Source: Chionis minor (lineage: Eukaryota > Chordata > Aves > Charadriiformes > Chionididae). From it: a stretch of 64,000 nucleotides of DNA. Shown piece by piece: positions 34,061-44,839 of this stretch; position 1 is the first letter of the stretch; each line of letters begins with the position of its first letter. The notes beneath the pieces were generated by a model. The model saw nothing but the letters and a program-made list of their open reading frames with translations, searched no databases and was not told where the DNA came from. The DNA lies in the NCBI GenBank assembly GCA_013398295.1, contig VZSF01002948.1, positions 300,462 to 364,461 of the forward strand. The letters are read 5' to 3'. The position numbers and the translations under genes are program-made.

Positions 34061-34290
34061 ATCATCTCTCAGGTATGGGAGGATGCTCCTCTCCCCTCCT
34101 CTCTATCTGGATAAAACATGCTGCAGGTTCCCCTCCCCAGGGGGATTTCACCACACCACCCAGTGCCCCAGCACCCCTCTTTGCTGCCTTACCAGTTCAC
34201 ATCCTGCCTTCACCTCCTCATCGTGCTTTTCTTTCTCCCCAGGCATCCTCACTGCCTGCCAAGCGATAGCAACGGGGAAAAGCTTTTTAT
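34061..34290. other. Pyrimidine-rich sequence
   Basis: CT-rich on the plus strand; the long Pro/Ser/Leu frames here follow from that composition. An acceptor-like CTTTTCTTTCTCCCCAG ends near 34242 with no convincing exon after it. Confidence 0.5.
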
Positions 34291-34389
34291 CATAGAATCA
34301 ACAGAATGGTTTAGGTTGGAAGGGACCTTAAAATCATCTAGTTCCAGCCCCCCTGCCCTGGGCAAGGACACCTCCCACTAGACCAGTAG
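34291..34389 (-). mobile_element. CR1 3'-end fragment
   Basis: Read on the minus strand this is the avian CR1 3' tail: CTAGTGGGAGGTGTCC, a G-rich segment, CTAGATGATTTTAAGGTCCC, TTCCAACCTAAACC, and a degraded terminal ATTCTGTTGATTCTATG. It is severely 5'-truncated, as most CR1 copies are. The terminal ATTCTATG repeat unit is diagnostic for the family. Confidence 0.92.
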
Positions 34390-34992
34390 GAGCTGTCCTT
34401 TTCCTCCGCTTCAGTGTTTAAAAGAGGGGTTTGCTCTCCCCCCAAAGCCGAACGCCCCCTCCCCAATCCCAGTATGGTGTGTGCTCCCAGGCGGATGCTG
34501 CCAGCTGCCCGCCAGCCCCCGGCAGAGCCGACATGCTGACAGGACCCTACAGTTTGTCCCATAACCCCGAGAGTTTCCACTTGCTCTGGGGGCTGCTGCC
34601 AGCGCCGAAGACCTCTTAGACCTGGGCCAAGCGCTTGCACCACAGGGAGAAGGTGGAATCTGATCTTAAGCAAAACAGAAACCTCGCCAAGAGTTTCAAC
34701 TGAAAAACCGAAGCTGGAAGGAGCAAAATTTCCACCATCTCAGCCCAGCTGGACAGCCCGGGTCTGGATGTGGCCGGAGCCCCGAGCCTGGGGTGGGCGG
34801 TAGAGTTGTCCATCGCTTTCTCTCCTACCTGCAACTCTGCTCTGAGCCCAGGCTGGAGAGGAGCAGCTGGAAATTCCCTGGGAAAGGGAAGTGAAGGAAA
34901 CTCTTCAGCAATGTGCTGTGTGGTCATTCGTTGTCATTTTTCTTTTTTTTTTTTCCCCTTCCCCCCCTGTCCCCTCCTATATTTTCACCCAG
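34390..34992. other. Nothing recognised until a polypyrimidine tract
   Basis: Mixed to GC-rich sequence with random frames. The end (about 34935-34992) is a long T and C tract terminating in CACCCAG, which looks like a strong 3' splice site. Confidence 0.5.
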
Positions 34993-35055
34993 GTGCTTTG
35001 TCCTGTTGTATTAAAGGGTCATTCTGGGTCACAGAACTTGCATGCTGACACACAG
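34993..35055 (+). other. Candidate 63-nt exon with strong splice signals
   Basis: Upstream is a polypyrimidine tract of more than 40 bases ending TTTTCACCCAG at 34992. Downstream is a consensus donor CACAG|GTGAGT (donor 35056-35061). The 63-nt interval is a multiple of three and is open only in phase 0 (21 codons, starting VLCPVV and ending ADTQ). The other two phases have stops. I recognise no protein family. It could be a small coding or noncoding exon, or a chance pseudo-exon, which are common in vertebrate DNA. Confidence 0.25.
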
Positions 35056-35061
35056 GTGAGT

Positions 35062-36654
35062 GGAGAAAGTGAATATATTTCTAGGTAGAACCCTATCTTG
35101 GGAATATTGCCTCTGGGAGGCCAAACCCTGGTCCAGCACAACACGTATGCTGAAAATTAACTACGGACTTGAATTCTGTCCTGTGCAAAAGGATGGATTT
35201 TCAAACTGAGGATGCAGAAAATAACAGCACAGAGCGAAGCAGGTGCAGATCACCAGAACGCTCTCCAGCTTTTCAACACTGATCATAGAAACTTCAGTAT
35301 CCCAAAAACTAAAAGGGGATAAAATGTTCCCAAATGGTGAAATCTCTAAATAAGAAAAAGGAACATGTGTTTTTAAAAGAATCCTTTGGTCTGAACGCTG
35401 GAAGTTACAGGCAGCCATAAATTTTATTTACAGTCCTGTTAAAGCGTATTCTGTTTACAATGTCTGATAACTGTCCTGGGGACTGACTGGAGATACCAGG
35501 ACTGAAAAAAACCTGTTTTCTTTTATTCAGAAGAATGGGGAGGAGCAGCATGATGTTCTCACAACAGCCTCACATTTGCAAGAGCTGCGTGTCTGCTGCC
35601 TGCTTCAGCTTCTCCAGAGAGTGCAAGTTCTTCAAGTAGCTTTTATATGACAAGGTTTCCTATAAAAGTAATACTTCACATATGAGATAGGATATTAATC
35701 TTTTCCGGGTAACATCCCTGAACACGCTGGTGTCCCTTACCAGATAGGGGTGGATTTTGCGGAAATAAAACAATAGGGATTGGACTCCTTCCATTTGTTA
35801 TTTGTAAATGAACTATTTCTATGGCTGAAAGACACACGGTGAGCAATACTCTGTGTGCCTCTGCCCTGTCCTGGGCTGTCACTGGGCATTTTCCCAGCGT
35901 TAGCGATGGGAATGGCCAGGCAGCAACACGCTCGTGGCTGCAGTGCAGGTGTGAGCAGCGTTGTCCAGGGACACCCCGGTCACCTGGGGACCAACAGGGC
36001 GAAAGGTCTTTTGGGTTTGTTTTCCTCCTTTGAGAAGCCTAAGGTGTTGCTCACCGAGCAGTGGGGTTTCTCTGTATCGCTGACGTTAATGAAATGTGGT
36101 TAGATACGAATTCTGGTTTAACTTCCAGAAATAATAGGATGTGGCTTTTCCCTAATATTTGGAAACTTGCCCATGCAACTATATACATTGTGTTTTCCTA
36201 TCCAGTACTGTGGTCAACTCAGAGATTTCTAGGTATTTTGTTTGAAATATTTTAATTTCAGCATTTCCGAAGTATTTTTTTTTTTCTGTGGTTCATTGCT
36301 TAAGAAACAGGGCTATTTAAAGTATGATTAACGTAAACGAGAAGGCTGGGATTTACCACTCACTCGCTGGCTGTACGTGCTCCGCCAGGGCAGTGTGAGG
36401 TTCCCAGCACTGCTCCGGGACTGGGATCGGGGCCGGGAGAGGAGCCAGCCTTATCCATTGCTGGCCCAAAGCTTAACGGCAGTGCACATGGATAACCCAG
36501 CTGCGATGTGCTGAGCGCTCAGCTGGCCTCGGGGGAACGCGGCGGTGAAACCAGAGCACGGCGAGGGCTGGTAACTCCCTGCATCCCATGGGAAACCCTG
36601 GACAGGGTTTCCAGACCCGAAGCAGTTAATGTGACACAGAATCCAGCAACACCC
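35062..36654. other. Mixed AT-rich sequence, no firm feature
   Basis: Contains AT-rich parts at 35140-35480, 35640-35830 and 36050-36360 (TGACGTTAATGAAATG, CCCTAATATTTGG, ATTTCAGCATTTCC) that may include regulatory sequence, and a GC-rich part at 36360-36650. Nothing I can name with confidence. Confidence 0.45.
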
Positions 36655-36770
36655 CTTGGGCGATAAAAGGGACACTAACTGCAGACTTTATTATTCATAT
36701 GCTGTGACTGACACATTTATTGGTGGATTAACTCCTGCATTTGCAAAGGGCAGGTAAGGTTCATCTGAGG
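36655..36770. promoter_or_regulatory. Short candidate regulatory element, CDX/HOX-like words
   Basis: CGATAAAAGG, CTTTATTATTCATATGC, CATTTATTGGTGGATTAAC and CATTTGCAAAGGG lie within 115 bp flanked by GC-rich DNA. TTTATTG and TTTATTA are HOX/CDX-like. A donor-like GCAG|GTAAGG follows at 36753, without an obvious acceptor. Inference only. Confidence 0.3.
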
Positions 36771-37585
36771 GAAACCAAAGTGCCATCGGTTGCTCCGATG
36801 CCCCCTGCAGCCCCCCAGCACATCAGGCAGGAGGTGATGGGGAGTGTGCCAGGGCACGGCACGGCACGGAATGGCTGGCATGGGGCCGGGGCATGGCTCA
36901 GGGCACCCTGGGCTCAGCAGGGCTGTCCCAGCCCCTCGGCTGGCTTCGTTGTGTCCCTGTGCAGGCACAGTCAGGCCCCCGAATGTACCCAGGGAAGTAT
37001 AACCAGCCCAGGCTTCAAATGGATGGCAAGTGCTTTGATGGCACAGGATGGCTCCCTCCTCCTGAGGACCAGGGTCGGAGCTGGACTGGGGAAAGGTGGA
37101 TCATTTCATTCTGCTGGAAGGGTCCAGAAATCAACCCCGTGTCCCTGATCCTGTCCTGGCTCCAGAGGCAGCGTGACCTTGCTGGTAACACCCACGTCCT
37201 CCAGGCTGTGGGTCTGGGGCTCTCCAGGACATGCTCATCTGGAGGCTTCTGCTGCACGAGGCATAACTGAAGAGAGTCTTCAGCAATGGAAAAGTTATTT
37301 TCCTAAATGGACATTAATGTTTTTTCCATTAATTGGAAGAAATTCTAAGGCTCTGGAAAACCTTAAAGTGATATCACTGTGAAAAAATTGCAAAAAAATC
37401 GCACTGAAAAGGGCTTATGAAATCCAGACTTTTCCCAACCAAAAGGGACTTTAAAATAAGCCCCTCTTCCTGCCCTCCAAAGGCAGCCAGAGTGCAAGGA
37501 CTGGAGACAGCACAGGGCATCTGCCCTTGGTGGGGCAGTGTGATATGGGCCAGCAGGCTGCTTCGGCTGGTACAGGGAGCAGCCA
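36771..37585. other. Nothing recognised
   Basis: GC-rich at 36780-37240, then AT-rich at 37270-37480 with no distinct motif cluster. A short GGCAC run lies near 36855. Confidence 0.5.
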
Positions 37586-37690
37586 TCCCATCCCATCCCA
37601 TCCCATCCCATCCCATCCCATCCCATCCCATCCCATCCAATCCCATGCCATGCCATGCCATGCCATGCCATGCCATGCCATGCCATCCCA
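37586..37690. repeat. Pentanucleotide array (TCCCA)n/(TGCCA)n
   Basis: Twenty-one pentamers: TCCCA x10, TCCAA x1, TCCCA x1, TGCCA x8, TCCCA x1. As in the 6.0 kb array, the variant monomer forms one homogeneous block. The periodic peptides readable on both strands are artefacts of the repeat. Confidence 0.96.
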
Positions 37691-38420
37691 TCCCTCCGTC
37701 GTGCCTGCTCACCCCAAAAGCCAGGAGACACCTATAAACAAGAGCCTGTCATCAGCTCGGCTGGCTCATTACAGGTGCTGTCAGCAGCAGGGCTCTTCTC
37801 CCTTGATTTATCACACCAAGTTCCTGGAAGAAAAGAAGGACAACCAGCCCAGCCCAGAGCAGCATGACGATCCCTGGAGCCCTTTGGGAAGGAGGGAACA
37901 AGTCATTGTGGTGCAGGGCTGGTGTGGAGCAGCAGGGTGAGCCCTTGCCCTGCAGCAGATGGACGCGCAGGGGGCTGCTGCTCCTCCCCGGACCCTCGGC
38001 AGCTTGGGAGGTGGCAGAGTCACAGCAGGGGGTCCTGGCCACCCCTTCACCACACAGAACTTGGTCAGCATCTTCTCCCCGGGCTTCCAGCAAGGGCTGG
38101 AGATACAGCTCTTGGGGTCTCAGCACTGCTTCTTCAACTCCACTTGCCCCAAAAGACTATTTTTGTTGATGTTCCCTGGTTACCACGGGCTTGAAGGGCA
38201 GGTGAGACCAGCAAAGCCGTTCTGCAAAAATGCCGTTTCCCTGTGCCACACCTGGCTTGGGCGTCAGGGTGGGCTGTGCTGGCATCCAGCCGCAGGAAGG
38301 GCCGGTGCACCAGTGAGGTCACCTGGCCGGCGTCACCGGAGCTCTTGGTCCTGTGGACACACATGTCCCCCAGCTTTCAGCATCTGCAGGCAGCTATGGA
38401 ACAGACAGCCTGGCTCACGC
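37691..38420. other. Nothing recognised
   Basis: GC-rich, with overlapping frames on both strands including one of 223 codons (37959-38630) that has no domain and is antisense to several others. Treated as chance. Confidence 0.55.
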
Positions 38421-39180
38421 ACATCAATTAGCCCGGAGCATAATTGTTTGCAGAATTGGAACCTTAATTTGCTTTCAATTCTTCCCAACTTTCTCAGTCC
38501 CCCAGTATCTCCCTGCTCCATCAGACATCCTCTCTTCCAACACAAATATGGATTTTTCTGGAAATGTGATTTATTTCCCCTAATTTTGATCTCTTCTTGC
38601 ATTCTTCAGTTTAAGAAGCAAAACCCGTGAAGAGTTTGGCTGACATGAGTATTTGTGGAAAGGTTTCCTTTTATCCCCTCTTCCATATTTTTCTCAAAAA
38701 CAGCTACCTAAATCCAAATAAGATTAAGAGAAAAACCTTTAAAACGGGTTACATTAGTTTAGTAACTAGATCCTTTGTAACGATGAAAGAAGCACAATAT
38801 TCTTGTGTAATAAGTCCTGCTGTATAAATGTATTAATTCTTAAACTATATTGTTTTAATAAACAAGGCTCTAGACATGCCCAAGGGCACTGTTATTCTCA
38901 GAAGAGTTTTCCAAGAAGGCTTGTGTTGTTGGATTATTATTCCATGACTTCCAAGTTCACTGAGTGGAGCTATTTTTTTTAATACTCATGTTGCAGTAAA
39001 AACAACAACTTTCAAATACTTTGTCAAGTAGATCGGGAATCAAAATGGAAAGTATTTGTGTAGGATGAGAAGTGCTGAAAGCCTCTTGTTTCATGCAATT
39101 AGATTTGGAATCTGGGGCTTGGCTCACATTTTTTGAAAAAAAAAAAGTGTTTTCAGAAGGCTCCGTTGATACGGGGTGGA
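38421..39180. other. AT-rich sequence, possible regulatory content
   Basis: The left end (38425-38490) has CATCAATTAGCCCGG, GCATAATTGTTTGC and CCTTAATTTGC, which resembles the candidate elements elsewhere. The rest (38560-39150) is AT-rich without a clear cluster. An A12 run lies near 39136. Confidence 0.35.
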
Positions 39181-40479
39181 GGTGTAGGAAAGTCAGGTCA
39201 TTGCAGTGCTTCACGGGCTGATCCCGCTCTTGGGGATATGCCTGAGAAGTCACGGCCAAGCCTGGGAGGTGCAAAGGCAGGGTCCCAGGGCGCAGGCAGG
39301 ACCCCGCTGCTGGCCATGCCCAGCTGGGCACACACATCTGGCGGAGACGGGTCCCACGGTGCCCTCCAACCCACCCTGCCTCCGCCTGCTCCTCTCCGGC
39401 GACCTCGCCGCCGCTCCTGCCGCAGGGAAGGCACGCCAGCCGCAGCCACAGGGATGGAGGGAGGCTTCCCGGAGTCCCAGGTGCTCAGGGCTGTTTTTTC
39501 GCTGCAGCAAAGTTTCCGGTGGTTTCTCCCAGGGATGGTTGGTGGCTGGATGCTGAATGCCGTGCTCACCCGGAGCACGTGCTGCAGCACGGCGAATCCC
39601 TGGTGCCGCACCTCCTCTCCCGGCACTCTCCAGCCCCGCTCCCCCCACAGCTCTCCCGGATTCCCCCCCAGGTGGGTGACCCAGACTCCCACGTGCGTGG
39701 ACTGCCAGCAGAGGTGGTTAAGACTTTAAAAATGCATTTTGAGATCCCATCGTTTATCAAGGGTATTCCCCACTTGCTGGCCGGGCTGGAGAACGCCAGC
39801 GATGGCTCTGACGGAGCGGTGTGGGCAGCGAGCTCCTGGTGGGCTGCGGGGGCTGCCCGTTTCACCCGCTAGCAGTGGGAATTCCATCCAGGTGATCCCG
39901 CTGAGGGTGGGCTCATTAAAGACGCAGCAACAAAAATGATAATAATAAGATAACTTGCATATTTCCCCAAAATCAGCTTCTTGGCATTGCAGCCCCCTCT
40001 TTGGTGCATGCCACATCCAGCCAGCAACCTGGGAGCACCGGCAGCCCAGGGAGGAGAGGGGCAATCGTCCCAGGAAGAAAACAAGCCCCAGCCTGGAGGA
40101 GCGGAGTTTCATTCCTGGGTATTTTGCTCGGTGTGGCTGCTGCCGTGGCGCAGGGAAGCTGGGGGGGCTCTCAGCCTGCGTCGCATGGACTCACACCACA
40201 GAAAGCCAGAAGAGGCCTGGAAAAGCTGTTGGGCTGGGGCAGCTTGTGCCATCTTTAAAGGAGGAAATATTCATAGTGTATTCACGCCATTTAATCACTG
40301 ATAACATGGTGGTGTGCAGGTTTTTTGGGCTCCGGGCTCTCATCTGACCATTCCACCTACCGCAGGGGGAAAAGCAGTGCCCGCCGAGGCAGGGAGCGGG
40401 GAGATGCTCTCCTCTCCTGCCTGTCTGCCGTCACGGGCTGTTCTTTCAAAACCGGATGCAAATGAAGGGAATTCTCACC
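39181..40479. other. GC-rich sequence, nothing recognised
   Basis: Long antisense-overlapping frames (39133-39729 plus, 39198-39692 minus) without domains. A perfect octamer ATGCAAAT occurs at 40456-40463, just left of the next candidate element. A short AT-rich patch lies at 39895-39965. Confidence 0.55.
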
Positions 40480-40695
40480 CATTTGTGCCTCCGTTGAGTA
40501 TCTTCTGCCTTATTTCCTTGAATTATTAGCTCTCTTTTATTGGGTTTGGCTTGCAGGAGGATGACTATTTCATCCATCAAATCAGAATCTTTTTAACACT
40601 AATACCGAATTTATAGAAGTGGTTAAACGAAGTGTTGACAATATGGACAATGTGTTTCTGATTAACGCTGCAATTTAAAGTGAAACTGCCAACTG
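40480..40695. promoter_or_regulatory. Candidate regulatory element
   Basis: Contains CTTGAATTATTAGCTC, CTTTTATTGGG, CCATCAAATCAG, TTTTTAACACTAATACCG, GGTTAAACG, CTGATTAACGCTGC and AATTTAAAG. There is a sharp change from GC-rich flanks and no coding frame. The octamer at 40456 may belong to it. Texture-based inference. Confidence 0.38.
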
Positions 40696-42329
40696 CCGAG
40701 AGTTACTAAAACAGAGCAGCATTTTTCCAGACCCAGTGGGCTGGAGCTCGGCATCGCAGCACGAGCAGATGTCGGACACCGTGCGCGCCGTTCTTGCGAA
40801 GGACCGACTCTGCAGCCAGATTTACTCCCCAGAAGCTTTACTCTCCCCCCCAGCGATCGTATCTGCACTTTGGTCTTCCTCTTTTTATTGTCCTGCTTGG
40901 ATGCATTTGCCGGTGTAGGTTCTTAGCAGTGAAACCTTTTCCTGCTGTTCCCCAGGGAAAAAGGATGGTGGGAAAGGACAGCCCCCCAGCCCCCTTTGGA
41001 GGAGCTCTCTCCCATGGGCTTGTCTCACGCAGGGCAGTGGGCTGGCAGCATCCCGCCCGTGGTCCGGGCTCTGTGGTCTGGGTGCTGCTGGGGGTCCGCT
41101 GCTGCCGCGCTGCACCCTCCGGGAATGAGCATCCAGCGCAACATCAGCGGGTGGTGTGGGAGCGGGAATGGGATTGAACAGCCGGTCCCTTTATCTTTGA
41201 AGGACAGCAAAGCAGATTAAAATTTCCTTTTTTCTTTTTTTCCCCCTTTTTTTTTTTTTCCTTAATATGTGACACAAGAAAGGAGGAGTTGTACAAAGGA
41301 AATGGCAACAGGAACAAAAGGGAGAGGGAGAGAGGGGAGTGCAAGCGGAGCCGAGCCATCGCTGCAGTATCTAACAGAGGCGGTGTGATCACAGCTGACA
41401 TAAGAAGTATCACTTCTACCTGAAACCTCCTTTGAGAGCACTTGCAGGACCAGGAGCTTTGATTCCCTCCTTTCCTCTCCTCGTTAATCGCCTTCAGTTG
41501 CAATACTGAACTTCTGAAATTCAACAGCTACTAAAATATCAAGTATTTAAGGCTGGGAAAACCTTGTGGAGTGGGAGGTTTTGCAAAATGTTTTGGCTTC
41601 TCTGAGTTCAGAGCTGCAGTTGGAGTTTGGGAGTTTTCTTCCTCTAGTTTTACATCTGCTGGGTTTGCTTCTCCTTCAAGGGGGATTTGGTTTTGGAAAA
41701 AAAACAGCGTTGCCTTCCCCACGTGCAGCGTAGGGCTAGAAGAGCCAGGGAATGCTGGGCAGGGTTTGCAGAGCCAGGGAACCCTGGGCAGGGTTGGACC
41801 AGCATGCCCAGTTTCTGTGTGGCACAGGGAGCAGCATCCAGCCCAGCACGCTGCTCGCGCCGCTCCCGGGGCTCGCTGGCGCTGCTCGCAGCCTCTCCTT
41901 TGTCCGACATTGCTCCAAGGGAATTCACTCAAAATTAATCCTGATTGGACTACGCTAATGTAAGCCCCGTTGTTTACCCCTCTGCTGATGTTCAGCAAGG
42001 GCGTTCATCCAGAGTCTCTCTTACCGGCATGAATTTCACCTGCAGTGATGGAGCTGTGGTCCCTGTAGCACTAGATCTTGGATGCCTGGGCTGCTTGGGA
42101 TCTGCTAAAACCAGGCTCATCCCAAGGTAACGCCGATGAAGGGGATGATTTCCAGGCTTGAGATAAAATAAAATCACTTTTAAACCTTCGCTCGAAGCTT
42201 GAATTAAAGCCAGGCTGATCCTTGTCTAAGCTCCCTTCTCTTCACCGCCCCCCCACCCCTCCCCAGTCTTTTCCCGTCCTCCTCCCCGACCCATTCCCAA
42301 AATGTCTCAACCCCTGTCTGGCCTTGTTT
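40696..42329. other. Nothing firm
   Basis: Mixed sequence with GC-rich parts at 40980-41170 and 41740-41890 and a T-rich low-complexity patch at 41220-41265. A near-duplicated phrase (GCAGGGTTTGCAGAGCCAGG then GCAGGGTTGGACCAG) with AGCCAGGGAA at 41740-41790 is a minor local repeat. No gene recognised. Confidence 0.5.
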
Positions 42330-43939
42330 AAGAGTCAGCTTCAATAGTACCTTTGTTAAGGGCGAAATCTCATTAAATGTGAGGTAAGAGGAAATGAAAA
42401 AGTGTAAAATATCCAGATTTATTACCTGTTGTCTTCTGAGTACTTGAAAATCGGGAGCTGGGGGCAAGGGGGCGAGTGGTATCAAAGTCGTGAGCCTGCG
42501 AGCCGTCCCATCGCCGCCTGCGCTGCCGTCTGCTGTCAGGGCACTGCCTGCTCGTAGTGCTGTTTTGTCAAAGGAAAAAAAATAATCAAGTTTTGTACTT
42601 TTTGAGAGAAAAAAGTAATGCATCCGACTGCCAGCTTTGAGCTCCATTACCCCATGCGCATGGGGGTAGGAATGTTTATTTGCTGAACTCGGAAATTTTT
42701 CTCAGCTCCAAGTGAAAGGTTTTCCAGGATAGGTACTGCCTGCTTTTTTTCCTGTTCCAAAGGTGAAAAGAAAAGCAAACCCACTAAATTAAAAAGTCAG
42801 CTTTATTAACACTGCTAATAAGGGTTGGAGGTGAGAGAGCGAGACCCTCTGCTCTCGAGCATCGCACCCAGGGTGCCCCCGAGCTGCTCACTCTCTTTCT
42901 GGACGAAGAAAGGATGCCAGGACTAAAAAAAAGGCGGATCAGAGAAACTGTAAGACCTGATAAAACAGTTCTGCTCTCTGAACAACGGCAGTGAGCCTCG
43001 TGCGCTGGCTGGAGCGCCACAAGCAGTGCAGCTGCCGGGGCTGAGTTACTGCCTGTCGGCCGAGCCCCGGCAGCTGCCAGCGCGGGGGGCTCTGCGTTTG
43101 CCCCCTGCTCGGGAAGGAGCATGTTTTACCGGGGTGGTGAAATGCTCAAACGCCCGATCTGAGGCCCACAGGACCCAGGGTCTGCTCGCCTAGCACCTTT
43201 CGTGTTTGCAGCGAGCTCGCACACATCTGTGAGCGTTCAGCTCCTCCGTCGTGCGAATCCCAGGCATCTCACGCTGGGCGCTCGGCAGACGGGGCTGTGA
43301 AGGGAGCAGCCAGCTGTGAACGCTTTCTGCTTTAAATAACTTTTCCGACCATCACGCAAGCACTGGCCCCAGGGGCAGGAGCAGCCGGTGCTGTAGGGCA
43401 ACGCTGCCCATCCCAAGCTTTCCCAGCATCTCCCACCCGGTTTCTGCAGCAAGAACTGCTGCCTCCGTCCCTGCCTCGCTCCAGCCCCGGAGCAGCTCGG
43501 GCTGTGGCGCCCACGGAGGCTGCCCGGTCATTAACAGCTAAACCAGAGCGACGCTGCTGGGGGCACGAGGCGGCAAAGCCGGAGCCGTGTCAGCCCTCGC
43601 ATTCCCCATCTCCAGGGCGCTCCATTTTGCCTTACACCCCGTGCTCTTCTAACATGGTTTCTGGTTATGTGATGCGTACGTAGAGACAGCTCTGCCTCTC
43701 ACCTTCCCTGTACTTGCTGGATTTATGCGCTGCTCGCTTTTGTCCTTTAAAAGAATTAGTTGTTGGGGAGTAATGAGATAATTTGTCCTCTCTCCACGGA
43801 TGGAAGCGGGGTGGGTGGGTTTGGTGTCACCTGTGACAAACGTGCGTGCCCCCCACCGGGCTGGGAGAGGCAGCGAGGGGGCTGAGCGCTGGCTTGTTTT
43901 CCCAAACAAGTTGCTGTTCCCGGGCTTGTTGTTAGGCTG
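42330..43939. other. Mixed sequence, no firm feature
   Basis: AT-rich patches at 42340-42430 and 42570-42810 alternate with GC-rich ones (42870-43130, 43210-43620). No repeat, gene or convincing motif cluster seen. Confidence 0.5.
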
Positions 43940-44200
43940 GTTGCCATGGAAAATAACGCTCGGCAGCCCAGGAAGCCGCTCCCGCCGGCGCTGCCTGCTC
44001 CCACCCGGCCCCTTCTCCCCTCCGCCCCGCCGGGGGCTCCGCGGCGCCGCCCCGGGATTTCTGCGGGAACACGGAGGGGACGGGGCCGGGCCGGGGGGTC
44101 GGGGGGCGCTGGGCAGAGCCTCTGTCCTCGCCCCCTCCGGCCCGGTCAGACAAAGGCGCTGCTGCCCGGGGGGGGTGAAGGAACTCGCGGCTGCAAATTA
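43940..44200. promoter_or_regulatory. CpG-rich patch with RFX X-box (candidate promoter or element)
   Basis: Very GC-rich and visibly rich in CG dinucleotides (for example CCGCTCCCGCCGG, CCGCGGCGCCGCC, GGGGCCGGGCCGG). At its left edge, 43940-43953, lies GTTGCCATGGAAAA, a near-perfect match to the RFX X-box GTTGCCATGGCAAC. CpG-dense short regions in birds often mark promoters or distal elements. No TATA box or obvious first exon is seen, so a promoter is only one possibility. Confidence 0.4.
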
Positions 44201-44291
44201 AAGCCCGTCCTCGCTCCTCTTCCTCATGGACATCATGGGGGAGGGAGGGGGGATGCGCTGTGCTGGCCAGACTCTGCTCCACATGCATGTT

Positions 44292-44326
44292 CATAGAGTC
44301 ATAGAATGGCTTAGGTTGGAAGGGAC
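44292..44326 (-). mobile_element. Outer CR1, 3' terminal piece
   Basis: On the minus strand this reads GTCCCTTCCAACCTAAGCC followed by ATTCTATGACTCTATGA, the CR1 3' terminus. It is the missing end of the CR1 that stops at 44840: the break falls inside the sequence that normally reads GATCTTTAAGGTCCCTTCC. The piece was separated by insertion of another CR1. Confidence 0.88.
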
Positions 44327-44839
44327 AGAGTCACGGAATCACTTGGGTTGGAAGAGACCTTCAAGATCATCGAGTCCAACCATAAACCCCATGCTGCTAC
44401 ACCACCCCTAAACCATGTCCCTCAGCACCACGTCTACCCATCTTTTAAATCCCTCCAGGGATGGTGGTTCCACCACCTCCCTGGGCAGCCTGTTCTGATG
44501 CTTAACAACCCTTTCGGTAAAGAAGTTTTTCCTAATATCCAACCCAAACCTCGCCTGTTGTAACTTGAGGCCATTTCCTCTTGTCCTATTGCTTGTTCCT
44601 TGGGAGAAGAGGTTGACCCCACCTGGCTATAACCTCTTTTCAGGGAGTTGTAGAGAGTGATAGGATCTCCCCTCAACCTTCTCTTCTCCAGGCTAAACAA
44701 TCCCAACTCCCTCAGCCACTCCTTATAAGACCTGTTTTCTCGACCCCTCACTGGCTTCGTTGCCCTTCTCTGGACACGCTCCAGCACCTCAATGTCCCTC
44801 CTATACTGTGATGCCCAAAACTGAATACAGTACTCGATG
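44327..44839 (-). mobile_element. Inner CR1 copy inserted into an older CR1
   Basis: Minus-strand translation shows the CR1 ORF2 C-terminal tail ([28 protein letters not shown], then [18 protein letters not shown]) and then its 3' untranslated region ending ATTCCGTGACTCTGT, a degraded terminal repeat. It is 5'-truncated at about ATCGAGTACTG. It belongs to the same subgroup as the copy at 55991-56456, since both share CAGGTCTTAT and GGGAGTTGGGATTGTTTAGC. No target-site duplication is obvious, as usual for CR1. It is inactive. Confidence 0.93.

Noticed and set aside
36285..36310. ATTGCTTAAGAA, similar to the start of a known neural microRNA
   Set aside because: Only part of the mature sequence matches and no hairpin precursor can be drawn.
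37955..37980. CGCGCAGGGGGCTGC, a partial CTCF-like word
   Set aside because: Several consensus positions fail, and single partial matches are expected by chance in GC-rich DNA.
37959..38630. 223-codon plus-strand frame
   Set aside because: No recognisable domain, antisense overlap with several other frames, low-complexity residues; treated as chance.
39133..39729. 198-codon plus-strand frame
   Set aside because: Antisense to 164- and 132-codon frames, composition biased to Pro, Arg and Ser, and no family match.
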